Shown one piece after another: positions 8,583 to 17,493 of a DNA stretch of 64,000 bases. A program made the position numbers and the translations under genes. A model generated the notes under the pieces. It was not told the origin of the DNA, ran no database searches, and saw only the letters and a program-made list of their open reading frames with translations. The stretch's first letter is position 1, and every line of letters begins with the position of its first letter. Source of the stretch: Pseudomonas anguilliseptica (GTDB lineage: Bacteria; Pseudomonadota; Gammaproteobacteria; Pseudomonadales; Pseudomonadaceae). Where the stretch lies: positions 2,542,001-2,606,000 of the forward strand of contig NZ_FNSC01000001.1 of the NCBI RefSeq assembly GCF_900105355.1, read 5' to 3'.

Positions 8583-8612
8583 AGCCATATATCATATCTA
8601 TGATATATGGCT
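8583..8612. repeat. Perfect 14-bp-arm palindrome
   Basis: AGCCATATATCATA, two-base centre TC, then the exact reverse complement TATGATATATGGCT. On the plus strand it is followed by AAAAA and on the minus strand it is preceded by T's, so it is not a canonical terminator in either direction. It may be an operator or the end of a lost element. Confidence 0.8.
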
Positions 8613-8816
8613 AAAAACCTTGCAGATTGAGTTGGCGTGTTCGGAGTTGTGCATTTGACCACCTACCTCAGGTGTATCAATTTCACCAGCTGGGTGTTCA
8701 GACTTTTTCGGTTCAAGGTGTCAGGTTAGGCCAGCAGGGTGTTCACGTTGGGCCAGCCCCTACAGCTTTGGTGTGCCACTGGCGCCGTTCTGGGGGATGA
8801 GGCGCGACATGCCTAG

Positions 8817-10008
8817 GGATGGTCTGAAGTAGCCCTGTATTTCCGGTCAACTTCAGCCTCCGCTGATTTTGAAAGCGGAAAACTGATCAAAAACGATCAA
8901 GTCATCCGCTCATTTCGGTGTTTCTGGCCGCCGCGAGCACCTCGCAGCGGTCATTTCCCACATTACAGGCGCACCTCTCCTGCATTCGTCAGCAAATGTC
9001 GACGGGCCATCCACAGGTTCGACAGGGCGAACAGCGTTACCAGTTGTGCGGTGTTTTTGGCCAGGCCACGGAAACGCGTCTTCACATAACCGAACTGACG
9101 CTTGATCACCCGGAACGGGTGCTCGACCTTGGCGCGAACTTGCGCCTTGGCCTTCTCGATCTTGCGCTTGGCTTTGTACAGCGCGCTGCGCTTACTCAAC
9201 GTGTTGTACGTACTGCGGCGGGCTGCGATCTGCCAGATCACTTCACGGTCTTCATGTTCTGGCCGCTTCTCTACGCCGGTGTAACCCGCGTCGGCACCCA
9301 CCATGTTTTCTTTGCCGTGTAGCAGCTTGTCGACCTGAGTAACGTCTGCAACATTGGCTGCCGTGCCGACCACGCTATGCACTAAACCCGACTCGTCATC
9401 GACGCCGATGTGCGCCTTCATGCCGAAGTAATACTGGTTTCCCTTCTTGGTCTGGTGCATTTCCGGGTCACGCTTACCGTCCTTGTTCTTGGTCGAACTC
9501 GGCGCATTGATCAGCGTGGCATCGACGATGGTGCCTTGGCGCAATGACAAACCGCGGTCACCCAAATAGCCATTGATGACGGCCAAGATGCCCGCAGCCA
9601 GTTCGTGTTTCTCCAGCAATCGGCGGAAGTTGAGGATGGTGGTTTCGTCGGGAATGCGCTCCAGGCTCAGACCCGCAAACTGGCGCAGGATGGTGGTCTC
9701 GTACAGAGCCTCCTCCATCGCCGGGTCGCTGTAGCCGAACCAGTTCTGCATCAAATGAACCCGTAACATCGCCATCAGCGGATAGGCTGGACGTCCGCCT
9801 TCACCCTTGGGGTAATGCGGTTCGATCAAGGCAATCAAACCCTTCCACGGCACAACCTGATCCATCTCGATCAGGAACAGCTCTTTGCGGGTTTGCTTGC
9901 GCTTGCCGGCGTACTCGGCGTCGGCGAAGGTCATCTGCTTCATCGGAAAACTCGGCGGGTGGAGTTCAGGTATTTTGCCAAATTCAGGAAGTCTTCTTCA
10001 GGGTTTCC
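8817..10008 (-). mobile_element. IS5-family insertion sequence, copy 1 (1192 bp)
   Basis: The ends are GGATGGTCTGAAGTAG (8817) and, inverted, GGAAACCCTGAAGAAG (10008), imperfect inverted repeats. The flanking 4-mers are CTAG (8813-8816) and TTAG (10009-10012), which do not match each other. They match the flanks of copy 2 diagonally, as expected if the DNA between the two copies was inverted. Confidence 0.95.
8963..9943 (-). CDS. IS5-family transposase (copy 1)
   Basis: The 326-aa product has the IS5 DDE core: first Asp in TIVDATLINAPSS, second Asp in MVGADAGYTGVEKRPEH, and the C-terminal Glu within KAQVRAKVEHPFRVIKRQFG. It differs from copy 2 by one residue that I notice (PEHEDREV here, PEHEGREV there), so both copies are recent. 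The gene is intact. Confidence 0.95.
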   Translation of the reverse strand: MKQMTFADAEYAGKRKQTRKELFLIEMDQVVPWKGLIALIEPHYPKGEGGRPAYPLMAMLRVHLMQNWFGYSDPAMEEALYETTILRQFAGLSLERIPDETTILNFRRLLEKHELAAGILAVINGYLGDRGLSLRQGTIVDATLINAPSSTKNKDGKRDPEMHQTKKGNQYYFGMKAHIGVDDESGLVHSVVGTAANVADVTQVDKLLHGKENMVGADAGYTGVEKRPEHEDREVIWQIAARRSTYNTLSKRSALYKAKRKIEKAKAQVRAKVEHPFRVIKRQFGYVKTRFRGLAKNTAQLVTLFALSNLWMARRHLLTNAGEVRL

Positions 10009-11222
10009 TTAGCGAAGCGCTGATTCCCTACGAAGCGGATGAAGTCACCCGGCTGATTATCGACAGCCATGATGCGGCGGCCTTTGCCCCGGTCAGCCAC
10101 CTCACGGTCGGCGGCTTTCGCGACTGGCTGCTCGGCGACAGCGCCGATGAAGCCAGCCTGTGCGCCCTTGCGCCTGGCCTGACGCCAGAAATGGCCGCGG
10201 CCGTATCGAAGATCATGCGCGTGCAGGACCTGGTGCTGGTGGCGCAGAAAATCCGCGTGGTCAGCCGCTTTCGCAACACCGTCGGCCTGCGCGGGCGCAT
10301 GTCCACCCGCCTGCAGCCCAACCACCCGACCGATGAGCCGGCCGGCATTGCCGCAAGCATTCTCGACGGTCTGCTGTACGGCAACGGCGACGCCATGATC
10401 GGCATCAACCCGGCCACCGACAGCATCAGTTCGATCTGCGACATGCTGAAGATGCTCGACGGCATCATCCAGCGTTATGAAATTCCCACCCAGGCCTGCG
10501 TGCTGACCCACGTCACCACCTCGATCGAGGCGATCAACCGTGGCGTGCCGCTGGATCTGGTGTTCCAGTCGATTGCCGGCACCGAGGCAGCCAACGCCAG
10601 CTTTGGCGTCAGCCTGAAGATTCTCCAGGAAGGCTACGACGCAGGCCTGACCCTCAAACGCGGCACCCTCGGCGACAACCTGATGTATTTCGAAACCGGC
10701 CAGGGCAGCGCGCTGTCCGCCGGCGCGCACCATGGCCTCGACCAGCAGACCTGCGAGACCCGCGCCTATGCAGTGGCGCGGCACTTCAAGCCGTTCCTGG
10801 TGAATACCGTGGTCGGTTTTATCGGCCCGGAGTACCTCTACAACGGCAAGCAGATCATCCGCGCCGGCCTGGAAGACCACTTCTGCGGCAAGCTGCTGGG
10901 CCTGCCGATGGGCTGCGACATCTGCTACACCAACCACGCCGAAGCCGATCAGGACGACATGGACGTGCTGCTGACCCTGCTCGGCGTGGCCGGGATCAAC
11001 TTCATCATGGGCATCCCCGGCTCCGACGACGTGATGCTCAACTACCAGACCACCTCCTTTCACGACGCGCTGTATGCCCGGCAGAGCCTGGGGCTGAAAC
11101 CGGCCCCCGAGTTTGAAGGCTGGTTGCAGCGCATGGGCATCTTCACCCAGGCCGACGGCCGCCCGCGCATGGGCAACAGCCTGCCGCCGGCGTTTCGTCA
11201 GGCGCTGGCGCAGCTTGGTTGA
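10009..11222 (+). pseudogene. eutB: eutB C-terminal part (403 codons), cut from its start by IS5 and inversion
   Basis: This fragment begins directly after IS5 copy 1 with (F-L-)SEALIPYEADEVTRLIID and continues through the conserved body of the ethanolamine ammonia-lyase large subunit, for example LQPNHPTDEPAGIAASILDG, then GLDQQTCETRAYAVARHF and GLPMGCDICYTNHAEADQDD, to the normal C-terminus. The missing N-terminus (61 codons, MSSFQHTVGG to ADIPLKHFL) lies at 17248-17432 on the opposite strand. Together they make 464 aa, the usual EutB length. EutB with EutC binds adenosylcobalamin and converts ethanolamine to acetaldehyde and ammonia. Without promoter or start this half should not be made in a working form. 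An upstream in-frame start inside the IS exists but would give a chimera. Confidence 0.95.
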
Positions 11223-11236
11223 TCAGGGAGCCACTT

Positions 11237-12049
11237 ATGTACGATGACAGCTCACTCAGCAGCGCCAGCGAGAATCCCTGGCAGCAACTGCGCAACCTCA
11301 CCCCAGCGCGTATCGCTCTAGGCCGCGCCGGCACCAGTATGCCGACCCGCGCGCAGCTGGATTTCCAGTTCGCCCACGCCCAGGCTCGCGATGCCGTGCA
11401 CCTGCCGTTTGATCACGGTGCATTGGCCGCCGGCCTGGCTCACCAGCATCGGCAAAGCCTGCTGCTGCACAGCGCCGCCAAGGACCGCGACACCTACCTT
11501 CAACGCCCTGATCTGGGTCGGCGCTTAAGTCTCGAATCTGCCGAGCTGCTGGGCCAGCACCGCGAAAACAACCCGGATGGCTACGACCTGGCCATCGTCA
11601 TCGCCGACGGCCTGTCGGCCCTGGCCGTACACCGCAATGCCCTGCCCATGGTGGCGCATATCGAGGAGCACGCTGCTGCCGAAGGCTGGAGCGTGGCGCC
11701 CATCGCCCTGGTCAGCCAGGGCCGCGTGGCGGTGGCCGATGAAGTGGCCGAATTGCTCGGCGCACGCATGGTGGTGATCCTGATTGGTGAACGCCCGGGC
11801 CTGAGTTCACTGGACAGCCTGGGCCTGTATTTCACCTACGCGCCCAGGGTCGGCCTGACCGATGCCTACCGCAACTGCATCTCCAACGTGCGCCAGGAAG
11901 GCCTGAGCTACGCCATGGCCAGCCACCGCCTGCTGTATCTGATGCGCGAGGCCTGCCGCCGCCAGCTGTCGGGGGTCAACCTCAAGGATGAAGCCGAAGT
12001 GCCGCTGCTAACAGGTGGCGCGCAGCGCGAAAACTTCCTGCTGGGCTAA
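11237..12049 (+). CDS. eutC: Ethanolamine ammonia-lyase small subunit
   Basis: The 270-aa product carries EutC text throughout: [20 protein letters not shown] near the N-terminus, [15 protein letters not shown], then [15 protein letters not shown] and [19 protein letters not shown], which form the B12-binding region in the holoenzyme. The ATG at 11237 is preceded by AGGGAG. The gene is intact and 14 bp after eutB, but the operon's promoter is now 6 kb away on the far side of the second IS and on the other strand. The subunit has no known activity without EutB. Confidence 0.94.
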   Translation: MYDDSSLSSASENPWQQLRNLTPARIALGRAGTSMPTRAQLDFQFAHAQARDAVHLPFDHGALAAGLAHQHRQSLLLHSAAKDRDTYLQRPDLGRRLSLESAELLGQHRENNPDGYDLAIVIADGLSALAVHRNALPMVAHIEEHAAAEGWSVAPIALVSQGRVAVADEVAELLGARMVVILIGERPGLSSLDSLGLYFTYAPRVGLTDAYRNCISNVRQEGLSYAMASHRLLYLMREACRRQLSGVNLKDEAEVPLLTGGAQRENFLLG

Positions 12050-12184
12050 GTGCGACGCGGCATTACGGGCAAACGCTTGTTTGGATTGCACTTTCCAAAA
12101 GCTTTAGGCAGCATCGGGATCGTTCGCAGGCAGCGCTGCCGTGTTGCCGAAGCCATCCACATGACTTTTAAGTAGAGGCTCACC

Positions 12185-12652
12185 ATGCGCATCGTCCAAG
12201 CGACCCTGGAGCATCTGGATCAACTGACCCCCCTATTCGTCAATTACCGCGAACACTTCGGCCAGCTGCCCTACCCTGATTCCTCGCGTGCCTTTCTGGA
12301 AAAGCGCATCAGCCGCGAGGAGTCGGTGATCTACCTGGCCATGGCCGATGACGAGGACAAGATTCTCGGCTTCTGCCAGCTCTACTCGAGCTTCTCCTCG
12401 CTGTCGCTCAAGCGCGTGTGGATTCTCAACGACATCTACGTCTGCCAGGACGCACGCCGCCAGCTGGTGGCCGACCGCCTGATCCAGACCGCCAAGCAGA
12501 TGGCCAAGGAAACCAACGCCGTGCGCCTGCGCGTGGCCTCCAGCGTTGATAACGAGGTGGCCCACAAGCTCTACGAGTCCATCGGTTTCAAGGAAGACAC
12601 CGAGTTCAAGAGCTTTGTCCTGCCGATTACCGAAGACTTCACCGCGCCGTAA
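12185..12652 (+). CDS. GNAT-family N-acetyltransferase
   Basis: This 155-aa protein has the GNAT fold signature: MRIVQATLEHLDQLTPLF at the start, a central strand VWILNDIYVCQDARRQLVAD in place of the acetyl-CoA loop (R-x-x-G/A), and the C-terminal NEVAHKLYESIGFKEDTEF typical of the last helix. In Pseudomonas a gene of this type follows eutC, so it is probably part of the same transcript, though a 135-bp gap with no clear hairpin separates them. The substrate is unknown. Confidence 0.85.
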   Translation: MRIVQATLEHLDQLTPLFVNYREHFGQLPYPDSSRAFLEKRISREESVIYLAMADDEDKILGFCQLYSSFSSLSLKRVWILNDIYVCQDARRQLVADRLIQTAKQMAKETNAVRLRVASSVDNEVAHKLYESIGFKEDTEFKSFVLPITEDFTAP

Positions 12653-12695
12653 CCTGCCCAGTCAGCGACGCACAGCGCGCCGCTGGCTCAGCCCC

Positions 12696-14294
12696 TCAGC
12701 CTTCCAGGCTAAGCCACAAACCCAAGCCCAGTTGCAGTACCAGCAGAGCCAGCGCCGCCAGGTGCCAGCTCTGCCGATAGTACCGTGTGCGACGCAAGGG
12801 GGCCGGCTGATGCAGTAACGGCTGACGCAGCGCCTGCGCAAACTCCGACAGTGCCTCGAAGCGCGCGTCAGGCCGGGGCGCCAGAGCCCGCGCCAGCACA
12901 CCATCCCAGCCGATAGGCACATGCACACTGAACTGCGCCAGCGGCACATAACGGCTATGACCGTCGGCATCCGCCTGCGCCGCCTCAGGCCAACGCCCAC
13001 TGAACAGCCAGTACGCCAACGCCGCCAGGGCAAACTGGTCGGCGCGGCCATCCACCACCCTCCCAGCACGCGCCTCAGGGGCCAGCGGCACGGCCTGAGC
13101 CGGCAGCGCCTGCTGCGCGACACCGGGAATCAGCGCAGCATGCTCAGGCAACAGCCGCACACGGCCACCGTCACTTACCAGGATATTCCGTGGGTCTAGC
13201 CACAGCCCTTGCATGCCGCGCCGTTGCAAACCGCGCACGGCGGCGATCAACTGTTCGAGCACGGCCAGTACCGTCAAACCATCGACAGGGCCGTGGGCCG
13301 CCACCCAGTCGATCAGGCTGCGCATGCCCTTGCCCGCAGGCTCGAACAGCCAGAAGGCATGCTCACGCGGCTGATGCGAAGACATCACCTGCGCCAGGCT
13401 GGCCACCGGGCTGCGCCGCAGCACCCACTCGCGCTGCCAGAAGGCTTCATCCGCCTCCTGTTCGGCCAGCCACAGCATGGCCTCACGCCCCCGCGGATCA
13501 GTGGCGCGAAACACCCGCCCCGGCGGACCGTAGGGGCAGGCAGAGAGCAGCACCCAGCCATCCAACTGCAAACCAGGTTGCGCATTAACCACCGCGCGCC
13601 AGGGCTTGCGCGGGGCCAGTTCAGGCGCGCTATCCACTTCGCCCGGCAGCAATAAAACAGCTGCGCCGGGGGCTTGCAGCAAGGGTGCAAGCAGCACCGG
13701 TAATGGATCACTTCCCGCCCCATCTCCCGCACCGTGAAAGCCCTGCAAGTCCGCCACATCCAGCAGCGGCTGTGGAGCCAGCAGCAACAGCTCACCTGGG
13801 CTCCGGGTCAGGCTGTGCTGCACCAGCGCCAGTTCGGCTTGCGCCCCCAACTGCAAGCCATCGCGACCGATCAGGCTCTGCGTGGTGCCTCCTTGGTAGC
13901 GCCGTAAACCGATGGCCCCAGCCTGGAGAAACTGCGCCTCGCCGTTCTGCAGCAGTAACAAGCCGGCATTCAGTTGCGCGATGCTGCGCCCAGCCTGACG
14001 TTGACGAAACAGCTGCTGGTTGAATGCTGCCAGCACCTGCCGCGCCGCCTGAGCTTCGCTCCAGCAACCAGGCGTGCAACAGCAATCGGCCAGCAGGCCA
14101 TCCAGGTAGGAGTCCAGGGTGCGCACCACATCGGTGCATTCACGCGCCCAGAGCAGCGCTACCAGGAGCACCGCCGGCCGTCCTTCCCGCCCCGGCAGCC
14201 AGGTCGCGCGGGCCCGTGCGGCCTGGTTTGGCAGGTCGAGGCCGTGACCGCAAAGCAATTGCACGGTGGGATGATGCAGGCGTTCGATCGACAT
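12696..14294 (-). CDS. Degenerate PP2C-phosphatase/Ser-Thr-kinase-like membrane protein
   Basis: The 532-aa product looks like the bifunctional phosphatase-kinase proteins of Pseudomonas, but with eroded active sites. The N-terminal half has PP2C-like strands (QFLQAGAIGLRRYQGG, then TRSPGELLLLAPQPLLDV) without the usual metal-binding Asp-Gly pairs. The C-terminal half has a kinase-like lobe where the HRD loop reads GLWLDPRNILVSDGGRVRLL, so the catalytic Asp and the DFG motif are missing. One membrane helix ends the protein (LAALALLVLQLGLGLWL). The start at 14294 has GGGAGGG upstream. It may be a pseudokinase scaffold. It is convergent with the GNAT gene and divergent from mtfA. Confidence 0.7.
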   Translation of the reverse strand: MSIERLHHPTVQLLCGHGLDLPNQAARARATWLPGREGRPAVLLVALLWARECTDVVRTLDSYLDGLLADCCCTPGCWSEAQAARQVLAAFNQQLFRQRQAGRSIAQLNAGLLLLQNGEAQFLQAGAIGLRRYQGGTTQSLIGRDGLQLGAQAELALVQHSLTRSPGELLLLAPQPLLDVADLQGFHGAGDGAGSDPLPVLLAPLLQAPGAAVLLLPGEVDSAPELAPRKPWRAVVNAQPGLQLDGWVLLSACPYGPPGRVFRATDPRGREAMLWLAEQEADEAFWQREWVLRRSPVASLAQVMSSHQPREHAFWLFEPAGKGMRSLIDWVAAHGPVDGLTVLAVLEQLIAAVRGLQRRGMQGLWLDPRNILVSDGGRVRLLPEHAALIPGVAQQALPAQAVPLAPEARAGRVVDGRADQFALAALAYWLFSGRWPEAAQADADGHSRYVPLAQFSVHVPIGWDGVLARALAPRPDARFEALSEFAQALRQPLLHQPAPLRRTRYYRQSWHLAALALLVLQLGLGLWLSLEG

Positions 14295-14405
14295 TGGCAG
14301 CCCTCCCAGGTCGCGGATAAGCATGCCATTGCAGCCTTTGTGCCGACTTGCCCAGCATTGCCCCCCGGCTTATGGTGGGCGCTTTCCACCTTCCGAGCAG
14401 AATCC

Positions 14406-15245
14406 ATGTGGTCGCTCCGCGCCTGGCGTCGCCAGCGCATCCTTGCCCGTCACCCCATCAGCAGCGCGCAATGGCAGGCTGTGCTGCAACAGCTGCCGAT
14501 CCTCGATGGTTTGGACGACGCCGAACAGCAGCGCCTGCGCGAACGCGCCGTGCTGTTTTTGCACCACAAACACCTCAGCGCCCTGCCCGGCGTCGAACTG
14601 GACGGCCATGCACGCCTGTTGCTGGCGGTGCAGGCCGAACTGCCGCTGCTGCACCTGGCCGACCTCAACTGGTATCAGGGCTTTCATGAAATCGTCCTCT
14701 ACCCGGATGACTTCATCAGCCCGCAGCGCCACCGCGACGCCAGCGGTGTGGTGCACGAATGGGACGCCGCACACAGCGGCGAAGCCTGGCAACAAGGTCC
14801 GGTAATCCTCGCCTGGCCCGGCGTGCAGACCAGCGGCCAGTGGCATGGCTACAACCTGGTGATCCACGAGTTGGCGCACAAGCTGGACATGCTTAACGGC
14901 GACGCCAACGGCCTGCCGCCGTTGCACAGCAATATGGCTGTGCAGGATTGGGCCAAAGCCATGCAGAGCGCCTTCGATCAGCTAAACGCCGAGCTGGATG
15001 CCGACCCCGAGGGCGAAACCGCCATTGACCCTTATGCAGCGGAAAACCCGGCGGAGTTCTTCGCCGTTACCAGCGAATACTTTTTCAGCGCCCCAGACCT
15101 GCTCGCCGGCGCCTTCCCGGCGGTGTACGCGCAGCTGGCGCTGTTCTACCGCCAGGACCCGCTGGCGCGCCTGCAGCAGTTGCAGGCCAATAACCCGGAC
15201 TATCAGGTCAGAACTGAAGACAGCGGGTTCGCGACCAATGGCTAG
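14406..15245 (+). CDS. mtfA: MtfA-family zinc peptidase (M90)
   Basis: From ATG 14406 the 279-aa protein starts MWSLRAWRRQRILARHPISS and carries the family's zinc site VIHELAHKLDMLNG (HExxH) with downstream ENPAEFFAVTSEYFF, which supplies the third ligand and a conserved Glu pair. E. coli MtfA binds the glucose repressor Mlc and is a cytosolic peptidase; the partner here is unknown because no Mlc is visible. A longer frame upstream overlaps the divergent gene and is not needed. It lies 78 bp upstream of ppa. Confidence 0.9.
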   Translation: MWSLRAWRRQRILARHPISSAQWQAVLQQLPILDGLDDAEQQRLRERAVLFLHHKHLSALPGVELDGHARLLLAVQAELPLLHLADLNWYQGFHEIVLYPDDFISPQRHRDASGVVHEWDAAHSGEAWQQGPVILAWPGVQTSGQWHGYNLVIHELAHKLDMLNGDANGLPPLHSNMAVQDWAKAMQSAFDQLNAELDADPEGETAIDPYAAENPAEFFAVTSEYFFSAPDLLAGAFPAVYAQLALFYRQDPLARLQQLQANNPDYQVRTEDSGFATNG

Positions 15246-15279
15246 GCATCCCGGCGTAGCAACCCCTGGGGAATATGCC

Positions 15280-15285
15280 TATAAT
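15280..15285 (+). promoter_or_regulatory. Likely -10 box of ppa
   Basis: TATAAT stands 38 bases before the ppa start with TG two bases upstream of it. No convincing -35 hexamer is present. Confidence 0.45.
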
Positions 15286-15323
15286 CGCGCCACTTTTTTG
15301 GCCCACCCCTCGGGAGTCGCCCC

Positions 15324-15851
15324 ATGAGCTACAGCAAGATCCCTGCTGGCAAAGACCTGCCAAACGACATCTATGTCGCCATCGAGATCCCGGCCAACCA
15401 CGCGCCGATCAAATACGAGATCGATCACGATATCGATTGCCTGATGGTCGACCGTTTCATGGCCACCCCGATGTTCTACCCGGCCAACTATGGTTTTATC
15501 CCGCACACCCTGGCTGACGACGGTGACCCCCTCGACGTGCTGGTCGTGACCCCGTACCCAGTGGCACCAGGCTCGGTTATCCGCGCCCGTCCAGTTGGCG
15601 TACTGTTGATGAGCGACGAAGCCGGCGGCGACGCCAAGCTGGTTGCCGTACCGCACGACAAACTCACCGTGCTGTACAAAGATGTGCAGGAATACACCGA
15701 CCTGCCCCCGCTGCTGATCGAGCAGATCAAGCACTTCTTCGAGAACTACAAAGATCTCGAGAAGGGCAAGTGGGTCAAGGTTGAAGGCTGGGCTGGCGCC
15801 GACGAGGCCCGCAACCTGATTATCAAGGCGGTCGCTGCTTACCAAAAATAG
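15324..15851 (+). CDS. ppa: Inorganic pyrophosphatase (family I)
   Basis: The 175-aa protein is a full-length soluble family I enzyme: [18 protein letters not shown] near the N-terminus, then the signature [15 protein letters not shown] with three metal-binding Asp residues, and [19 protein letters not shown] at the end. It hydrolyses pyrophosphate to drive biosynthesis. This essential gene sits inside the inverted segment but is complete with its own promoter and terminator. Confidence 0.97.
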   Translation: MSYSKIPAGKDLPNDIYVAIEIPANHAPIKYEIDHDIDCLMVDRFMATPMFYPANYGFIPHTLADDGDPLDVLVVTPYPVAPGSVIRARPVGVLLMSDEAGGDAKLVAVPHDKLTVLYKDVQEYTDLPPLLIEQIKHFFENYKDLEKGKWVKVEGWAGADEARNLIIKAVAAYQK

Positions 15852-15950
15852 TATTTTGGGGAATTGCAGGGGGTAACGCGGCGCAGTAATCACATGCAAA
15901 CGCCGCATTAACCCCCTATAAACCCCATCAGTGGTACAGAAATTGGTACG

Positions 15951-15980
15951 AAAAAAGCCCGGCAAATGCCGGGCTTTTTT
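15951..15980. terminator. Strong bidirectional terminator after ppa
   Basis: AAAAAAGCCCGGC, loop AAAT, GCCGGGCTTTTTT: a 13-bp arm with A-tract and T-tract, able to stop transcription from both sides. Confidence 0.92.
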
Positions 15981-16055
15981 GCTCCCGCGATAGGCCATCA
16001 CACTACCCTGCCCTCACCCACAGCTGATCCCACCTGGTGGTATAGCTCGCGCTAG

Positions 16056-17247
16056 GGAAACCCTGAAGAAGACTTCCTGAATTTGGCAAAATACCTGAAC
16101 TCCACCCGCCGAGTTTTCCGATGAAGCAGATGACCTTCGCCGACGCCGAGTACGCCGGCAAGCGCAAGCAAACCCGCAAAGAGCTGTTCCTGATCGAGAT
16201 GGATCAGGTTGTGCCGTGGAAGGGTTTGATTGCCTTGATCGAACCGCATTACCCCAAGGGTGAAGGCGGACGTCCAGCCTATCCGCTGATGGCGATGTTA
16301 CGGGTTCATTTGATGCAGAACTGGTTCGGCTACAGCGACCCGGCGATGGAGGAGGCTCTGTACGAGACCACCATCCTGCGCCAGTTTGCGGGTCTGAGCC
16401 TGGAGCGCATTCCCGACGAAACCACCATCCTCAACTTCCGCCGATTGCTGGAGAAACACGAACTGGCTGCGGGCATCTTGGCCGTCATCAATGGCTATTT
16501 GGGTGACCGCGGTTTGTCATTGCGCCAAGGCACCATCGTCGATGCCACGCTGATCAATGCGCCGAGTTCGACCAAGAACAAGGACGGTAAGCGTGACCCG
16601 GAAATGCACCAGACCAAGAAGGGAAACCAGTATTACTTCGGCATGAAGGCGCACATCGGCGTCGATGACGAGTCGGGTTTAGTGCATAGCGTGGTCGGCA
16701 CGGCAGCCAATGTTGCAGACGTTACTCAGGTCGACAAGCTGCTACACGGCAAAGAAAACATGGTGGGTGCCGACGCGGGTTACACCGGCGTAGAGAAGCG
16801 GCCAGAACATGAAGGCCGTGAAGTGATCTGGCAGATCGCAGCCCGCCGCAGTACGTACAACACGTTGAGTAAGCGCAGCGCGCTGTACAAAGCCAAGCGC
16901 AAGATCGAGAAGGCCAAGGCGCAAGTTCGCGCCAAGGTCGAGCACCCGTTCCGGGTGATCAAGCGTCAGTTCGGTTATGTGAAGACGCGTTTCCGTGGCC
17001 TGGCCAAAAACACCGCACAACTGGTAACGCTGTTCGCCCTGTCGAACCTGTGGATGGCCCGTCGACATTTGCTGACGAATGCAGGAGAGGTGCGCCTGTA
17101 ATGTGGGAAATGACCGCTGCGAGGTGCTCGCGGCGGCCAGAAACACCGAAATGAGCGGATGACTTGATCGTTTTTGATCAGTTTTCCGCTTTCAAAATCA
17201 GCGGAGGCTGAAGTTGACCGGAAATACAGGGCTACTTCAGACCATCC
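16056..17247 (+). mobile_element. IS5-family insertion sequence, copy 2 (1192 bp)
   Basis: It has the same length and ends as copy 1, in the opposite orientation. The left flank is CTAG (16052-16055) and the right flank CTAA (17248-17251, TTAG on the minus strand). The right end interrupts eutB after codon 61. Confidence 0.95.
16121..17101 (+). CDS. IS5-family transposase (copy 2)
   Basis: Intact 326-aa transposase, identical to copy 1 except Gly instead of Asp in PEHEGREV. The DDE residues are as described for copy 1. The near-identity means the two copies are good substrates for homologous recombination. Confidence 0.95.
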   Translation: MKQMTFADAEYAGKRKQTRKELFLIEMDQVVPWKGLIALIEPHYPKGEGGRPAYPLMAMLRVHLMQNWFGYSDPAMEEALYETTILRQFAGLSLERIPDETTILNFRRLLEKHELAAGILAVINGYLGDRGLSLRQGTIVDATLINAPSSTKNKDGKRDPEMHQTKKGNQYYFGMKAHIGVDDESGLVHSVVGTAANVADVTQVDKLLHGKENMVGADAGYTGVEKRPEHEGREVIWQIAARRSTYNTLSKRSALYKAKRKIEKAKAQVRAKVEHPFRVIKRQFGYVKTRFRGLAKNTAQLVTLFALSNLWMARRHLLTNAGEVRL

Positions 17248-17432
17248 CTAAGGAAATGCTTGAGCGGAATATCGGCCAGGGCCATCTGCGCCGCGACCCG
17301 TTCGCCGGCATTGCTTGCCGCCACGCCCGCTAGATAGTCGCCGGAGCGTGCCGGGCTGGCCTTGGCCATGACCTCGGCGAGGCTGTCGAAACGGTAGGTT
17401 TCACCGCCTACCGTATGCTGAAAACTGGACAT
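17248..17432 (-). pseudogene. eutB: eutB N-terminal fragment (61 codons)
   Basis: From ATG 17432 (GGGAGA upstream) the frame reads MSSFQHTVGGETYRFDSL, then AEVMAKASPARSGDYLAGVA and ERVAAQMALADIPLKHFL, the EutB N-terminus. It then runs into IS5 copy 2 (RDGLK, stop). Codons 61 and 62 meet exactly at the TTAG target: ...TTC CTT AG here and CTT AGC GAA at 10009. It is transcribed with eat and exaC from the intact promoter, but yields only a short peptide. Confidence 0.95.
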
Positions 17433-17493
17433 TGCGTGTCTCCCAAACGTCACGTTGGCGCAGCACGATCATGCTGCGCCAACGTGACGGGTA

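Larger units (their letters stand above)
8386..8812. other. Gene-free stretch between Rhs relic and IS5 copy 1
   Basis: I see no convincing coding frame here. It holds a terminator (8472-8495) and a long palindrome (8583-8612). The last 150 bases are GC-richer than the first part and look like a junction of unrelated sequences. It ends at the CTAG target of the IS. Confidence 0.6.

Noticed and set aside
9984..11063. Long minus-strand frame opposite eutB
   Set aside because: High-GC shadow of a conserved gene, with His/Gly/Ala/Val-rich low-complexity translation.
15900..15980. tRNA or attachment site near the ppa terminator
   Set aside because: No cloverleaf can be drawn; the sequence is a plain terminator. 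No tRNA or rRNA gene was found in the window.
15279..16001. Minus-strand frame across ppa and its terminator
   Set aside because: It runs through a strong terminator and opposes an essential, conserved gene.
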